In this document: positions 1-6,836 of the stretch, in pieces
Position numbering within the stretch: position 1 is the stretch's first letter
How the letters are laid out: every line of letters starts with the position of its first letter
NCBI GenBank assembly: GCA_007123395.1
Contig: SKLD01000349.1
Location: 1-11,673 of the forward strand
DNA length: 11,673 nucleotides
Source of the DNA: Opitutales bacterium
Lineage (GTDB): Bacteria; Verrucomicrobiota; Verrucomicrobiia; Opitutales; Oceanipulchritudinaceae
Direction of reading: 5' to 3'
Made by a program: the position numbers and the translations under genes
Notes under the pieces: generated by a model
Databases searched by the model: none
Told to the model about the DNA's origin: nothing
Seen by the model: only the letters and a program-made list of their open reading frames with translations

Positions 1-148
1 CAGCTTATCTCTGCAAGCGGGGGAGAATGCAACGTGACGAGACAGTCGCTTCATGGCCAGAAAATGTGTGCGGGCGGTGTCGAATTTTTCGCGCAAACCA
101 GTTTTCCGGCTTTGCCTCGATGCCTTGGCTTCCCTTTTCTTGCGTTGT

Positions 149-928
149 ATGGAATTGGTTTTTCTCGGCACCGGCACGTCCCAAGGGGTTCCTATGATAG
201 CCCATGAGGATGCGGATCTTGATCTCACGGATGCGCGGAATTGGCGCACGCGGGCGAGTATCCATGTTGTCGTGGGTGGACACCGCGTGCAGGTGGATGC
301 CGCCCCCGAGTTCCGTCTCCAATGTGTTTGGAACCGTATTCCTGCTGTCGATACGTTCATCCTCACGCACGCCCACGCTGATCACATCCTCGGCATGGAT
401 GACCTGCGCCGGTTCATCGATCTGCGCGATGGTGAGGCGCTCCCCGTATATAGCACGGAGGACGGTATCCGGCGGGTGCGGGAGATCTATCCCTATGCCA
501 TCCGCGACCGCCCTGAATTCAAAGGGTACCCCGCCTTTCGTCCGCTATCTATGCCAGCGATACTTGAGTTGCCGAACGGGCGGGTGCTGTCCACTCTGCT
601 GCCCCACGGGCGGTTGCAGGTTCTCGGACTTGTCTTCGAAGAGGCATCGACGGGAAAGAAGCTCGCGTATTTCACGGACTGCAAGCAGGTCACGGACGAG
701 GCGGCTGCGCTCGCCGAAGGCGCTGATGTTGTCGTCCTCGACGCGCTGCGTCCGGTGCCGCACCCCACGCATATGACGATTGACGAAGCGGTCGAGGCGG
801 CGCGGCGTTTGCGGGCACCGCGCACTTATCTCACGCACATGACCTTCATGGTCGACCACGGACGCGATGGCGCAACGTTGCCGGCCGGTGTGGAGTTCGC
901 CTACGACGGTCTTCGCGTGGAGATCTGA
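149..928 (+). CDS. PhnP-like metallo-beta-lactamase-fold hydrolase
   Basis: A 259-residue protein of the metallo-beta-lactamase fold, nearest in layout to PhnP-type phosphoribosyl cyclic phosphodiesterases. It opens with the family start MELVFLGTGTSQGVP. The metal motif HAHADH is at residues 74-79, with further ligand candidates His153 (LPHG), Asp177 (FTDC) and His230 (LTHM), so the two-metal catalytic centre looks intact. The frame is open back to an ATG at 53, but the extra 32 residues are basic, unlike the family and lie before the usual first strand, so the ATG at 149 is preferred. The cysteine cluster normally found near residues 18-25 of PhnP-like proteins is absent (see findings). No C-P lyase genes are nearby, so a role in phosphonate use is not supported; the substrate is probably a cyclic phosphodiester but is unknown. 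It converges on accA with 8 bases between the stop codons. It is predicted to be cytoplasmic, with no signal peptide. Confidence 0.92.
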   Translation: MELVFLGTGTSQGVPMIAHEDADLDLTDARNWRTRASIHVVVGGHRVQVDAAPEFRLQCVWNRIPAVDTFILTHAHADHILGMDDLRRFIDLRDGEALPVYSTEDGIRRVREIYPYAIRDRPEFKGYPAFRPLSMPAILELPNGRVLSTLLPHGRLQVLGLVFEEASTGKKLAYFTDCKQVTDEAAALAEGADVVVLDALRPVPHPTHMTIDEAVEAARRLRAPRTYLTHMTFMVDHGRDGATLPAGVEFAYDGLRVEI

Positions 929-936
929 CGGGTGCC

Positions 937-1959
937 TTACTTGGCGGAGGCGGCTCTTCCGGTGTCCGGCTCGACGGCGGTCGCCGCGCCTTCGCTCGAT
1001 TCGAGATAGACGCCCATGTTACGGTATTTATTGTAACGCGCGTCGAGGCGCTCCTCCGGTTCGAGTTTCTCCAAGTCGCGGAGGTTTTTGCGCAGGGCGT
1101 CGCGGAGGAATTCCGTCGCCGCGTCGATATCCGCGTGAGCCCCGCCCATCGGCTCGGAGATCACTTCGTCAGCGATACCTTGTTCGCGGAGTTCGCGCGC
1201 TCCGAGCCGCAGAGCGTTGGCCGCCGCCTCCGAAAACCGCCGGTCGCGCCAGAGTATGGCGGCGCAGCCTTCCGGCGGAATAACGGAATAGTAGGCGTAT
1301 TCCTGCACCAGCAGACGGTCGACAACGGCGATGCCGAGAGCGCCGCCGCTTCCGCCCTCGCCGAGAATAACCCCGAGAATGGGCGTGTTGAGAACGGCCA
1401 TTTCCCGGAGATTGCGCGCGATCGCCTCGGATACATGGCGCTCCTCCGAACCGATGCCGGCGTAGGCCGCCTTTGTGTCGATGAAGCTGATTACCGGAAG
1501 TCTGAACTTTTCTGCCGTCTTCATCAGCCGCAGGGCCTTACGGTAGCCCTCGGGGTGGGGCATTCCGAAGTTGCGCTTCAGGTTTTCTTTCACGTCGCGC
1601 CCCTTTTGCTGGGCGATGATCATCACAGGACGGCCATCGAACCATGCAATGCCGCCAATCAGCGCTTGGTCGTCGCCGAATGCGCGGTCGCCGTGCATCT
1701 CTTGGAACCCCTCGAAGATGCGCGCGATGTAATCAAGGCTGTATGGACGCTTCGGGTGCCGGGCGAGTTGCACGCGCTGCCATGGCGTGAGATTGCTGTA
1801 AATCCGCCGTTTCGTATCTTCGATCCGTTTTTCGATGGCCGCGACCTCAGTCGACACGTCAAAATCGTGTTCCGCTGAAGCGCTTTGAAGCTCTGCCAAG
1901 CGACGTTGCAGCTCGCGGAGAGGCTTCTCAAAATCCAAGCTGAAATCGGCTTTGTCCAT
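937..1959 (-). CDS. accA: Acetyl-CoA carboxylase carboxyltransferase subunit alpha
   Basis: The 340-residue alpha subunit of the carboxyltransferase half of acetyl-CoA carboxylase. With AccD it moves the carboxyl group from biotin to acetyl-CoA, giving malonyl-CoA, the first committed step of fatty-acid synthesis, in the cytoplasm. The protein follows E. coli AccA almost end to end: LDFEKPL near residue 8, QLARHPKRPYSLDY at 64-77, GGIAWFDGRPVMII at 102-115, KRNFGMPHPEGYRKALRLM at 128-146, the oxyanion loop GEGGSGGAL at 200-208 and SVIPPEGCAAILW at 225-237. It is about 20 residues longer than the E. coli protein, with a low-complexity acidic/alanine tail after residue 318. The start at 1959 gives the family N-terminus. 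No Shine-Dalgarno sequence is seen, and a promoter candidate lies very close upstream. The usual DTPGAYPG motif reads DTKAAYAG at 161-168 (see findings). accD is not in the window. Confidence 0.98.
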   Translation of the reverse strand: MDKADFSLDFEKPLRELQRRLAELQSASAEHDFDVSTEVAAIEKRIEDTKRRIYSNLTPWQRVQLARHPKRPYSLDYIARIFEGFQEMHGDRAFGDDQALIGGIAWFDGRPVMIIAQQKGRDVKENLKRNFGMPHPEGYRKALRLMKTAEKFRLPVISFIDTKAAYAGIGSEERHVSEAIARNLREMAVLNTPILGVILGEGGSGGALGIAVVDRLLVQEYAYYSVIPPEGCAAILWRDRRFSEAAANALRLGARELREQGIADEVISEPMGGAHADIDAATEFLRDALRKNLRDLEKLEPEERLDARYNKYRNMGVYLESSEGAATAVEPDTGRAASAK

Positions 1960-1973
1960 GAATGAGAACCGGT

Positions 1974-2001
1974 TTTATCCGTTCCTTCTGCCGCATGTCA
2001 A
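1974..2001 (-). promoter_or_regulatory. Candidate sigma70-type promoter for accA
   Basis: On the minus strand a perfect -35 hexamer TTGACA (2001-1996) is followed by a 16-base spacer and the -10 hexamer GATAAA (1979-1974, four of six to consensus). Transcription would start near 1967, only about 8 bases before the accA ATG at 1959, leaving a very short leader with no room for a Shine-Dalgarno sequence. The call rests on hexamer match and position only. Confidence 0.45.
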
Positions 2002-2064
2002 CGTCCGGTCTCCCGCCCGCTCTGGAAGCCGCCCGCCGCCGCCGGGGTGCGCAGAGCGTGTGGT

Positions 2065-2202
2065 TCACTTCGCACGCGGGGGTGTAATGAGGCAGCCGCA
2101 GCCGCGCCCGCAGCATTTCCCGACGCGGCTCAGGCGGGCGCGCCGCCAGAGCCACCATGCCGCGGCGGCGATGACAAGAAGAATGGCGAGGGTGCTCCCC
2201 AT
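2065..2202 (-). CDS. Small Cys-rich single-pass membrane protein (FeoB-associated-like)
   Basis: A 45-residue protein starting MGSTLAILLVIAAAAWWLW. It has one membrane helix at about residues 4-19, a basic stretch RRARLSR at 20-26, then the cysteine cluster KCCGRGCGC (29-37) and a short tail ending PPRAK. This layout, a short helix plus a compact Cys/Gly cluster in fewer than 60 residues, resembles the small FeoB-associated Cys-rich membrane proteins. Those are thought to assist ferrous iron uptake, but no feoA or feoB is in this window, so the function is not established. The frame runs ATG to TGA without interruption. It lies between the coiled-coil gene (51 bases upstream) and accA (105 bases downstream) on the same strand. 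No Shine-Dalgarno sequence is visible, which is common in this window. Other frames here give arginine/proline-rich products without family character. The gene is likely real but supported by composition and context only. Confidence 0.6.
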   Translation of the reverse strand: MGSTLAILLVIAAAAWWLWRRARLSRVGKCCGRGCGCLITPPRAK

Positions 2203-2253
2203 GAAGAGTTAAGGTGGACGACGCCAAGCGGCGGCGCAACTGTGAACGGCGCA

Positions 2254-2805
2254 TCATCCACCGCCTGCCTCGCGGAGGAGGCGCTCGAAGATTTCGCGGC
2301 CCTCTTTGGCGGCGTCTTGGGCGAGGCGGAAGCGCTGCGCGCGGGCTTCGGCGTCGTCGGTGGAGTCGGGGTTGAGCTCGAATTTGCGGAAGGCGAGGAA
2401 GGCGTCGGTGCGCTTTTCAATGAGGAGGTCGAGTTCCTCGTGCATCTTTTGCACAGCCGCGGACCATCGGCGGTAGTCGGGATCTTCGCGCGGCTCGCGG
2501 TTGAGGCGGCGCATGTCCTCCGCGAGTTGGCCGAGCATGGCTTCGCGGCGCTCAATCTCGCTCTCGAAGCCGTGGATGACGCGCTGCAACTCGGGTAGGT
2601 GCTCTTGGGCGAAGGCGCGCAGTTCGCCCTCGGCCTCCGCGAGGTTGCGCAGGTGGCGCTCCTGCTCGCGGCGCTCCTGCCAATCATCGAAAAGCCCTTT
2701 GCCGAGCAAGAGTGCGATACCCGCGCCGAAAACGATGAGGAGTTTGCCAAAGCAACCGATTCTCCCCGCCGTCCGGTAAATTCGTCTGCGGTGCCGAGTG
2801 CTCAT
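2254..2805 (-). CDS. Membrane-anchored coiled-coil protein, second of pair
   Basis: A hypothetical protein of 183 residues that I do not recognise as a named family. The N-terminus is strongly basic (RHRRRIYRTAGR, 4-15). A hydrophobic segment follows at about residues 17-39 (CFGKLLIVFGAGIALLLG), then a long charged helical region rich in Glu, Arg and Leu at about 41-180, typical of coiled coil. By the positive-inside rule the short N-terminus would be cytoplasmic and the helical part outside the membrane. Its ATG (2805-2803) overlaps the TGA of the upstream gene (2804-2802) as ATGA, so translation of the two is probably coupled and the products may act together. The C-terminus ends in a small Gly run. 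Overall build matches the upstream protein (one anchor plus helical rods). A structural or envelope-linked role is an inference from shape only. Confidence 0.85.
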   Translation of the reverse strand: MSTRHRRRIYRTAGRIGCFGKLLIVFGAGIALLLGKGLFDDWQERREQERHLRNLAEAEGELRAFAQEHLPELQRVIHGFESEIERREAMLGQLAEDMRRLNREPREDPDYRRWSAAVQKMHEELDLLIEKRTDAFLAFRKFELNPDSTDDAEARAQRFRLAQDAAKEGREIFERLLREAGGG

Positions 2806-3536
2806 GGATCCCCGCGCATGATATCTTCGAAGCGGCGGGCTTCCTCGGCGCGCTCGTCGGCTTGCAGGAGATCGTCGAGCGAGAGCGTCCGCTCGGTTTC
2901 GCTGCGCACCGCGCGCGTGGTGTCAAGGAGAGCGTTGATGCGGTCGTTGAGGGTGTCGATACCGTTGAGGGTGGAATGCAGGCGCACTTGCTGGAGCTGG
3001 CGGTCGACCTCGGACCGGCGTTCGCGCAGGTCGCCTAGGACGTTTTCGACTCGGGCGAGGTCGCTCTGCGTGCGCGCGACGGCGACATCGTAGGCGCGGG
3101 CGTTTTCGGCGTAGCGCCCGTGGCGCTCGTCGGCTTCGAGAATGAGTTGGCGCAACTCGTCTTCGTCGACATGCAGACCGCCTATGTCGGCGGGCCATTG
3201 CTGCGTGTCGTTGGCAAGGCGGTAGGCGGCCTTGAGTTCCTCCAGTTTTTCCTTGACGAGGGGCGCTTGGCGGGCGTCGACCTCGCGGCGGCGCTCAAGG
3301 GAATTGAGTTGCGTGCGCAGGTTGACTTGACGACCGCGCAGTTCCTCTTCCATGCGGTCGAACTCGGCGAGAGTCCAGCGCAGGTAGCCCTCGGGGTCTT
3401 TGGCGATGTTTTCGTCGGTCCATGTCGTGGCCGATGCAAAGAGCGTGTTCACTTTGGTGCGAAAGGGGTCGCTGACAAAGTAGGCGCCGACGAAAAGGAT
3501 GGCGGCGAACGCGAGTATGGAGAAAGCGGTTTTCAT
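2802..3536 (-). CDS. Membrane-anchored coiled-coil protein, first of pair
   Basis: A 244-residue hypothetical protein. One hydrophobic segment sits at residues 4-21 (start MKTAFSILAFAAILFVGAYF) and could be an uncleaved anchor or a signal peptide. Charged helices with coiled-coil character lie at about 54-110 and 126-190, separated by a short segment (PADIGGLHVDEDELRQLI, 115-132) likely to form a turn or hairpin between them. A further helical tail runs to 240. Helix, small insert with a conserved-looking Gly-x-x-hydrophobic stretch, helix is a layout I associate with uncharacterised Planctomycetota/Verrucomicrobiota proteins, but no function is known to me. A TTG at 3557 would add seven residues. 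The ATG at 3536 is preferred because the promoter at 3573-3600 would start transcription near 3566, leaving about 30 bases of leader. The stop overlaps the next gene by ATGA. Confidence 0.85.
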   Translation of the reverse strand: MKTAFSILAFAAILFVGAYFVSDPFRTKVNTLFASATTWTDENIAKDPEGYLRWTLAEFDRMEEELRGRQVNLRTQLNSLERRREVDARQAPLVKEKLEELKAAYRLANDTQQWPADIGGLHVDEDELRQLILEADERHGRYAENARAYDVAVARTQSDLARVENVLGDLRERRSEVDRQLQQVRLHSTLNGIDTLNDRINALLDTTRAVRSETERTLSLDDLLQADERAEEARRFEDIMRGDP

Positions 3537-3572
3537 TAACGGATTTACGGTGCTCAACGTCTGCGGCTTACA

Positions 3573-3600
3573 ATTCTACCAGAATCCGGGTGTATGTAAA
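3573..3600 (-). promoter_or_regulatory. Sigma70-type promoter for the coiled-coil gene pair
   Basis: On the minus strand the -35 hexamer TTTACA (3600-3595, five of six) and -10 hexamer TAGAAT (3578-3573, five of six) are separated by 16 bases. The site sits in an AT-richer gap in otherwise GC-rich DNA, and the expected start near 3566 fits the ATG at 3536. This is the best promoter match in the window. It would drive the two coiled-coil genes and possibly the small Cys-rich gene beyond them. Confidence 0.6.
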
Positions 3601-3674
3601 TAGGCTGAATTGCTTACTTGGGGAAAGTCAGCGGTGTCATGACTCCTTTCGCTTTGCGCCAGGGTCCGGCGCCT

Positions 3675-4022
3675 TCATGTCCAGAAGACCGCCAGCCAAA
3701 CGGTGTCCGTGTGCGGATCGGTTTTTGTCACCTTGTGGCGGACATGGGCGGGGATGAAGATACAATCGCCTGTCCGCAGCTTAACTTCCCGACCGTCGGC
3801 GAAGAGCAGAGTGCCGCCTCCCTGCAAGACGAGCACCCACTCGTTTTCCTCTTGGTCCCACCATCCTTCCACCGGGGAGGTGTGGCCGCGGGAGACAATG
3901 CGTTCGATCCGCACCGGCCCGTCGTTGAGCAGTGTTTCGAAAAGCTCCTCCGGCAGGTCCGTCGGGATGGAGCGCAGTAGATTGCCGTCGGGCTCGTGTC
4001 TTCGGGGTGTTTCAGAGGTCAC
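3675..4022 (-). CDS. Small single-domain cupin protein
   Basis: A 115-residue single cupin domain. The core reads NEWVLVLQGGGTLLFADGREVKL in outline (60-82), followed by GDCIFIPAHVRHKVTKT (85-101), with His93 and His96 as likely metal ligands and a final strand VWLAVFWT. This is the layout of small cytoplasmic cupins of about 105-115 residues whose substrates are mostly unknown. The first cupin motif has no HxH pair; Glu61 stands where the family usually has EWV. The frame is open far upstream into the hrpB coding region, but homology begins around residue 15. GTG at 4022 gives the usual length, and no in-frame ATG exists downstream of it. A TTG or GTG some 30 bases earlier is also possible. 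It lies 65 bases after the hrpB stop on the same strand, so cotranscription is plausible but no functional link is obvious. Confidence 0.87.
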   Translation of the reverse strand: MTSETPRRHEPDGNLLRSIPTDLPEELFETLLNDGPVRIERIVSRGHTSPVEGWWDQEENEWVLVLQGGGTLLFADGREVKLRTGDCIFIPAHVRHKVTKTDPHTDTVWLAVFWT

Positions 4023-4087
4023 AGGAGGCAGATTGCGGACTCGCGGCACGAAGCGCAAAGCCGAATGAATGCATCGCGCGGCGGGCG

Positions 4088-6661
4088 TCACCGCCACTCG
4101 TGCTTCGGGTAGCGGCCGCGGAGGTCTTTTTTCACGGCGGGGTAGCTGGTCTCCCAGAAGGCGTCGAGGTCGGCGGTGATCTGGACGGGGCGTTGGCTGG
4201 GGGCGAGGAGTTCGACTGTCGGGAGGACCCGCCCGTCGGCGACGGCGAGGGTCTTGTGCGGCACGTCGTAGAGTTGCTGGATGCGCGCCGAAAGCACGGC
4301 CGTGCCGTCGTCCTCGTAGCGCAGGCGGGCACGCCCTTTGCCCGGCAGCTCCATGCGCTCGGGGGCGAGACGGTCGACCTCGCTGTTGAGCCCGGCGGGC
4401 AGCCAGTCGCGGAGGAACGGCCACACGTCCTTGTCCTTGAGTTCCTTGTAGCCCGAGACGCCGTGGCAGATCTGCTCGATGAGGAAGCGGCGCTCCTCCG
4501 GGCCGATTTTCGCGAAGCCGTAGTCGGGGCAGACGGCGGCGAGGAAGTTCACCCGCCCGATCCACCGCTCCACGGCGGTGTCCCACGACTTGAGCGTGAA
4601 ATCACCGCGCTCGACGCCCTCGGCGAAGAGCCGGGCCGCCGCCTCCGGGTCGGGCTCGCCCGCGCTTTCCTCGTGCAGGACAAGGCCGCGGAAGACGGTC
4701 TGCCGGGTGGCGACGGCGCGCCGCGTCTGCGGGTCGATTTGGGTCTCCGTCGTTTCCCGGAACTCCCCGGGGAAAAAGTCGCGCAGCCACGAGGCCTCCA
4801 CCTCTGTGTTTCCAGAGAGTAACAATGAGACGCCGCGGCCGTGCCCGCGCTCCTGCAGCTCGGTGGCGACGAGGAGGGGGGCGTCGCGCATCAGGCTGTG
4901 GCGGGCGATCTCGCCGCGCCGCCCGTGTACGAGGGCGCAGCGCAGGGAGCCGCGGTCGAGCCGCATGGCGAGGTGGTCGGCGAAGGCGAGGAGGAGGCAC
5001 GTGCGGAGGCGGTCCTCCACTTCGGCGGGCGCGGCGGCGGGGCCGCCAGTGCCGCCGAGGCCGTTGCGCTCCGCAATGTGGAGTAACTGGTCGGCGACAT
5101 GCCCGGCGACCCGCGCGCGCTGCGCGTGGAGGCCCCATTGCCGCCCGAAATCATGGTTGAATCCGCGCTCGCGCAGGCATTGCCACGCGTGCAGCTCGGG
5201 AAAGAGGTCGGAGCGGGTGCCTTCGGCGCGCAGGAGGGTCTCGGCGCGCTCCTCCTCGCGGCGGCGGTCGCTGAGAGGCAGGATAAGCGAGCGGTCTTGG
5301 CAGATGGCGGCGAGGAGCGCGGCGGGGGCGAGCACGCCACGTTCGTGCGCCGCGAGGAGGAGCCGTGACCAGCGCGGATGCAGTGGAAACCGCGCCATGA
5401 GTCGGCCGAGGCCGGTGATGGCGGCGGTCGTGGGATGGAGGGCGCCGAGGTCGGCGAGGAGCAGGCGGGCGCGTGCCCAGGCTTCCTCCGGCGGCGGCTC
5501 GATCCAAGGGAGGGCGTCGAGCGCCTCGGGCGGCAGGGCGTTGGCGAGGAGCAAGGCCGTCTCCGAGAGGTCGAGGCGGTTGATCTCGGGGTCGAGGGCG
5601 GCCGGGCGGTGGGCGTGTTCGGCCTCCGTCCAGAGGCGCAGGCAGACGCCCGGCCCTGTGCGCCCGGCCCGGCCCGCACGCTGGTCGGCGGAGGCGCGGC
5701 TGATCTTCTCGACGAGGAGGGTATTGATGCCCCGGCCGGGATCGAAGGCGGGGATGCGTGCGAGACCGCTGTCGATGACGGCGCGCACCCCGTCGATGGT
5801 AAGGGAGGTCTCGGCGATGTTGGTGGAGACGATGACTTTCCGGCTGTCGGGCGTTTCAAGGGCGGCGTCCTGGGCCTCCGGCGGCAGTTCGCCGTGCAAC
5901 GCGTGGAGGGCGAAGCGACGGCTCTCCGGTGTCTCCCGCAGGGCCTCGACAGTGCGACGGATTTCGTAGGCGCCCGGCATGAAGACGAGGATGTGCCCCT
6001 CTTCCACCGCCGGTGCGAGGCGACGGAAGGCTCCGGCGGCCCGCTCCCAAACGGGCGTCTCCGCTTTCACTTCGGCGGCGCGGCTGTAGCAGATGTCCAC
6101 CGGATAGACGCGGCCTTCCGTGTGGAAGGTCGCGCACGGCGCGAGGCGCTCCGCGAGCGCCTCCACTTCAAGGGTGGCGGACATGACGCCGAGGACGAGG
6201 TCGGAGCGGCGGCCCGCCTGCAGCCGCCGCGCGAGGGCGAGCGAGGTGTCGCCGTCGAGGTGGCGCTCGTGGAATTCATCGAAGAGCAGCGCTCCCACCC
6301 CCGAGAGGTCGCGGTCTTCCGACAGACGGCGTAAAAGCAACCCTTCGGTAACAAAAAGGACGCGGGTGTTCTTGCCGGAGCGGTTGTCGAAGCGGACTTG
6401 GTAGCCCACGGTATCGCCGAGTTCACATCCGGTCTCGCGGGCGACGCGTTTGGCGAGCATGCGGGCGGCGATGCGGCGGGGCTGCAGGACGATGACGGTG
6501 CCCTCGACGCGGTCCGGCATGGCGGCGAGCATGCGCGGCACGCGGGTGGACTTGCCGGAGCCGGTGGGAGCGGAAAGAACGAAGCGGCGGCGCGTGGCGA
6601 GGGCCGTGCGGATTTCCGGCTCGAGGGCGTCGACCGGTAGAGGATTGAACGTCGGCTTCAT
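4088..6661 (-). CDS. hrpB: ATP-dependent DExH-box helicase HrpB
   Basis: An 857-residue DEAH/RHA-type helicase of the HrpB family. These are bacterial ATP-dependent RNA helicases whose exact substrate is poorly known. Motifs in order: Walker A APTGSGKST (31-39), Ia QPRRIAA (59-65), motif II DEFHER (127-132), motif III SAT (160-162), motif V STNIAETSLTI (278-288) and motif VI QRAGRAGR (326-333). These are followed by the helicase-associated region and the long HrpB-specific C-terminus, ending near FWETSYPAVKKDLRGRYPKHEWR in outline (GRYPKHEW is typical of HrpB). The length is slightly above the 810-825 residues usual in enterobacteria. The frame is open to an ATG at 6727, but the extra 22 residues do not resemble the family. 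The ATG at 6661 (MKPTFNPLPVDAL) places the first conserved helix correctly. All ATPase and helicase motifs are intact, and the downstream cupin is on the same strand. Confidence 0.96.
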   Translation of the reverse strand: MKPTFNPLPVDALEPEIRTALATRRRFVLSAPTGSGKSTRVPRMLAAMPDRVEGTVIVLQPRRIAARMLAKRVARETGCELGDTVGYQVRFDNRSGKNTRVLFVTEGLLLRRLSEDRDLSGVGALLFDEFHERHLDGDTSLALARRLQAGRRSDLVLGVMSATLEVEALAERLAPCATFHTEGRVYPVDICYSRAAEVKAETPVWERAAGAFRRLAPAVEEGHILVFMPGAYEIRRTVEALRETPESRRFALHALHGELPPEAQDAALETPDSRKVIVSTNIAETSLTIDGVRAVIDSGLARIPAFDPGRGINTLLVEKISRASADQRAGRAGRTGPGVCLRLWTEAEHAHRPAALDPEINRLDLSETALLLANALPPEALDALPWIEPPPEEAWARARLLLADLGALHPTTAAITGLGRLMARFPLHPRWSRLLLAAHERGVLAPAALLAAICQDRSLILPLSDRRREEERAETLLRAEGTRSDLFPELHAWQCLRERGFNHDFGRQWGLHAQRARVAGHVADQLLHIAERNGLGGTGGPAAAPAEVEDRLRTCLLLAFADHLAMRLDRGSLRCALVHGRRGEIARHSLMRDAPLLVATELQERGHGRGVSLLLSGNTEVEASWLRDFFPGEFRETTETQIDPQTRRAVATRQTVFRGLVLHEESAGEPDPEAAARLFAEGVERGDFTLKSWDTAVERWIGRVNFLAAVCPDYGFAKIGPEERRFLIEQICHGVSGYKELKDKDVWPFLRDWLPAGLNSEVDRLAPERMELPGKGRARLRYEDDGTAVLSARIQQLYDVPHKTLAVADGRVLPTVELLAPSQRPVQITADLDAFWETSYPAVKKDLRGRYPKHEWR

Positions 6662-6836
6662 GGGAGGAGGGTGTTTTGACAGTTTCGTGACGGGAGCACA
6701 CGGAGATTTCCAACTCATCTGGAGCATGAAGGGTCTAAGTGCCTTGATAAATAAACGATTTCCTCCATTAGTGAAAAATCGTGTGGGTTTGAACTCGTCG
6801 CTTCACCGTGGCGTTAATCCGGAGAATGAGTAACGA
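6662..6836. promoter_or_regulatory. Divergent intergenic region between hrpB and the Minf_1886-family gene
   Basis: A 175-base gap, AT-richer in its middle (about 6740-6780), that must hold promoters for both directions. For the + strand gene, the best pairs are TTGAAC (6789-6794) with GTTAAT (6813-6818) at 18 bases, ending close to the ATG at 6837, and TTGATA (6744-6749) with ATTAGT (6767-6772) at 17 bases. Both are weak matches. No clear minus-strand pair for hrpB was found. A GGAG lies about 12 bases before the ATG at 6837, somewhat far for a ribosome binding site. No gene is seen here. Confidence 0.35.

Noticed and set aside
1..54. Minus-strand frame from an ATG at 54 running off the left edge
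   Set aside because: Only 18 codons are visible, with no recognisable motif or ribosome binding site, so a partial gene cannot be supported.
53..148. N-terminal extension of the metallo-hydrolase from an ATG at 53
   Set aside because: The 32 added residues are basic and unlike the family, and the conserved first strand begins at the ATG at 149. It is not a convincing signal peptide.
929..936. Bidirectional terminator between the hydrolase and accA
   Set aside because: Only eight bases separate the convergent stop codons and no hairpin with T run is visible there.
2047..3093. Plus-strand frames across the coiled-coil genes
   Set aside because: They are antisense to two coupled genes with clear membrane and helical features and show no family character.
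3656..3672. GC-rich hairpin (GCGCC, 7-base loop, GGCGC) just after the cupin stop, as a terminator
   Set aside because: The stem is only five base pairs and no T run follows on the minus strand, so it is not a convincing intrinsic terminator.
4023..4586. Upstream extension of the cupin frame into hrpB
   Set aside because: The extension is Arg/Pro-rich sequence in an alternative frame of the hrpB C-terminal coding region and has no cupin or other family features.
4578..5969. Long + strand open frames antisense to hrpB
   Set aside because: Products are Arg/Ser/Ala-rich with no motifs, as expected for the antisense of a high-GC gene; hrpB itself has all helicase motifs.
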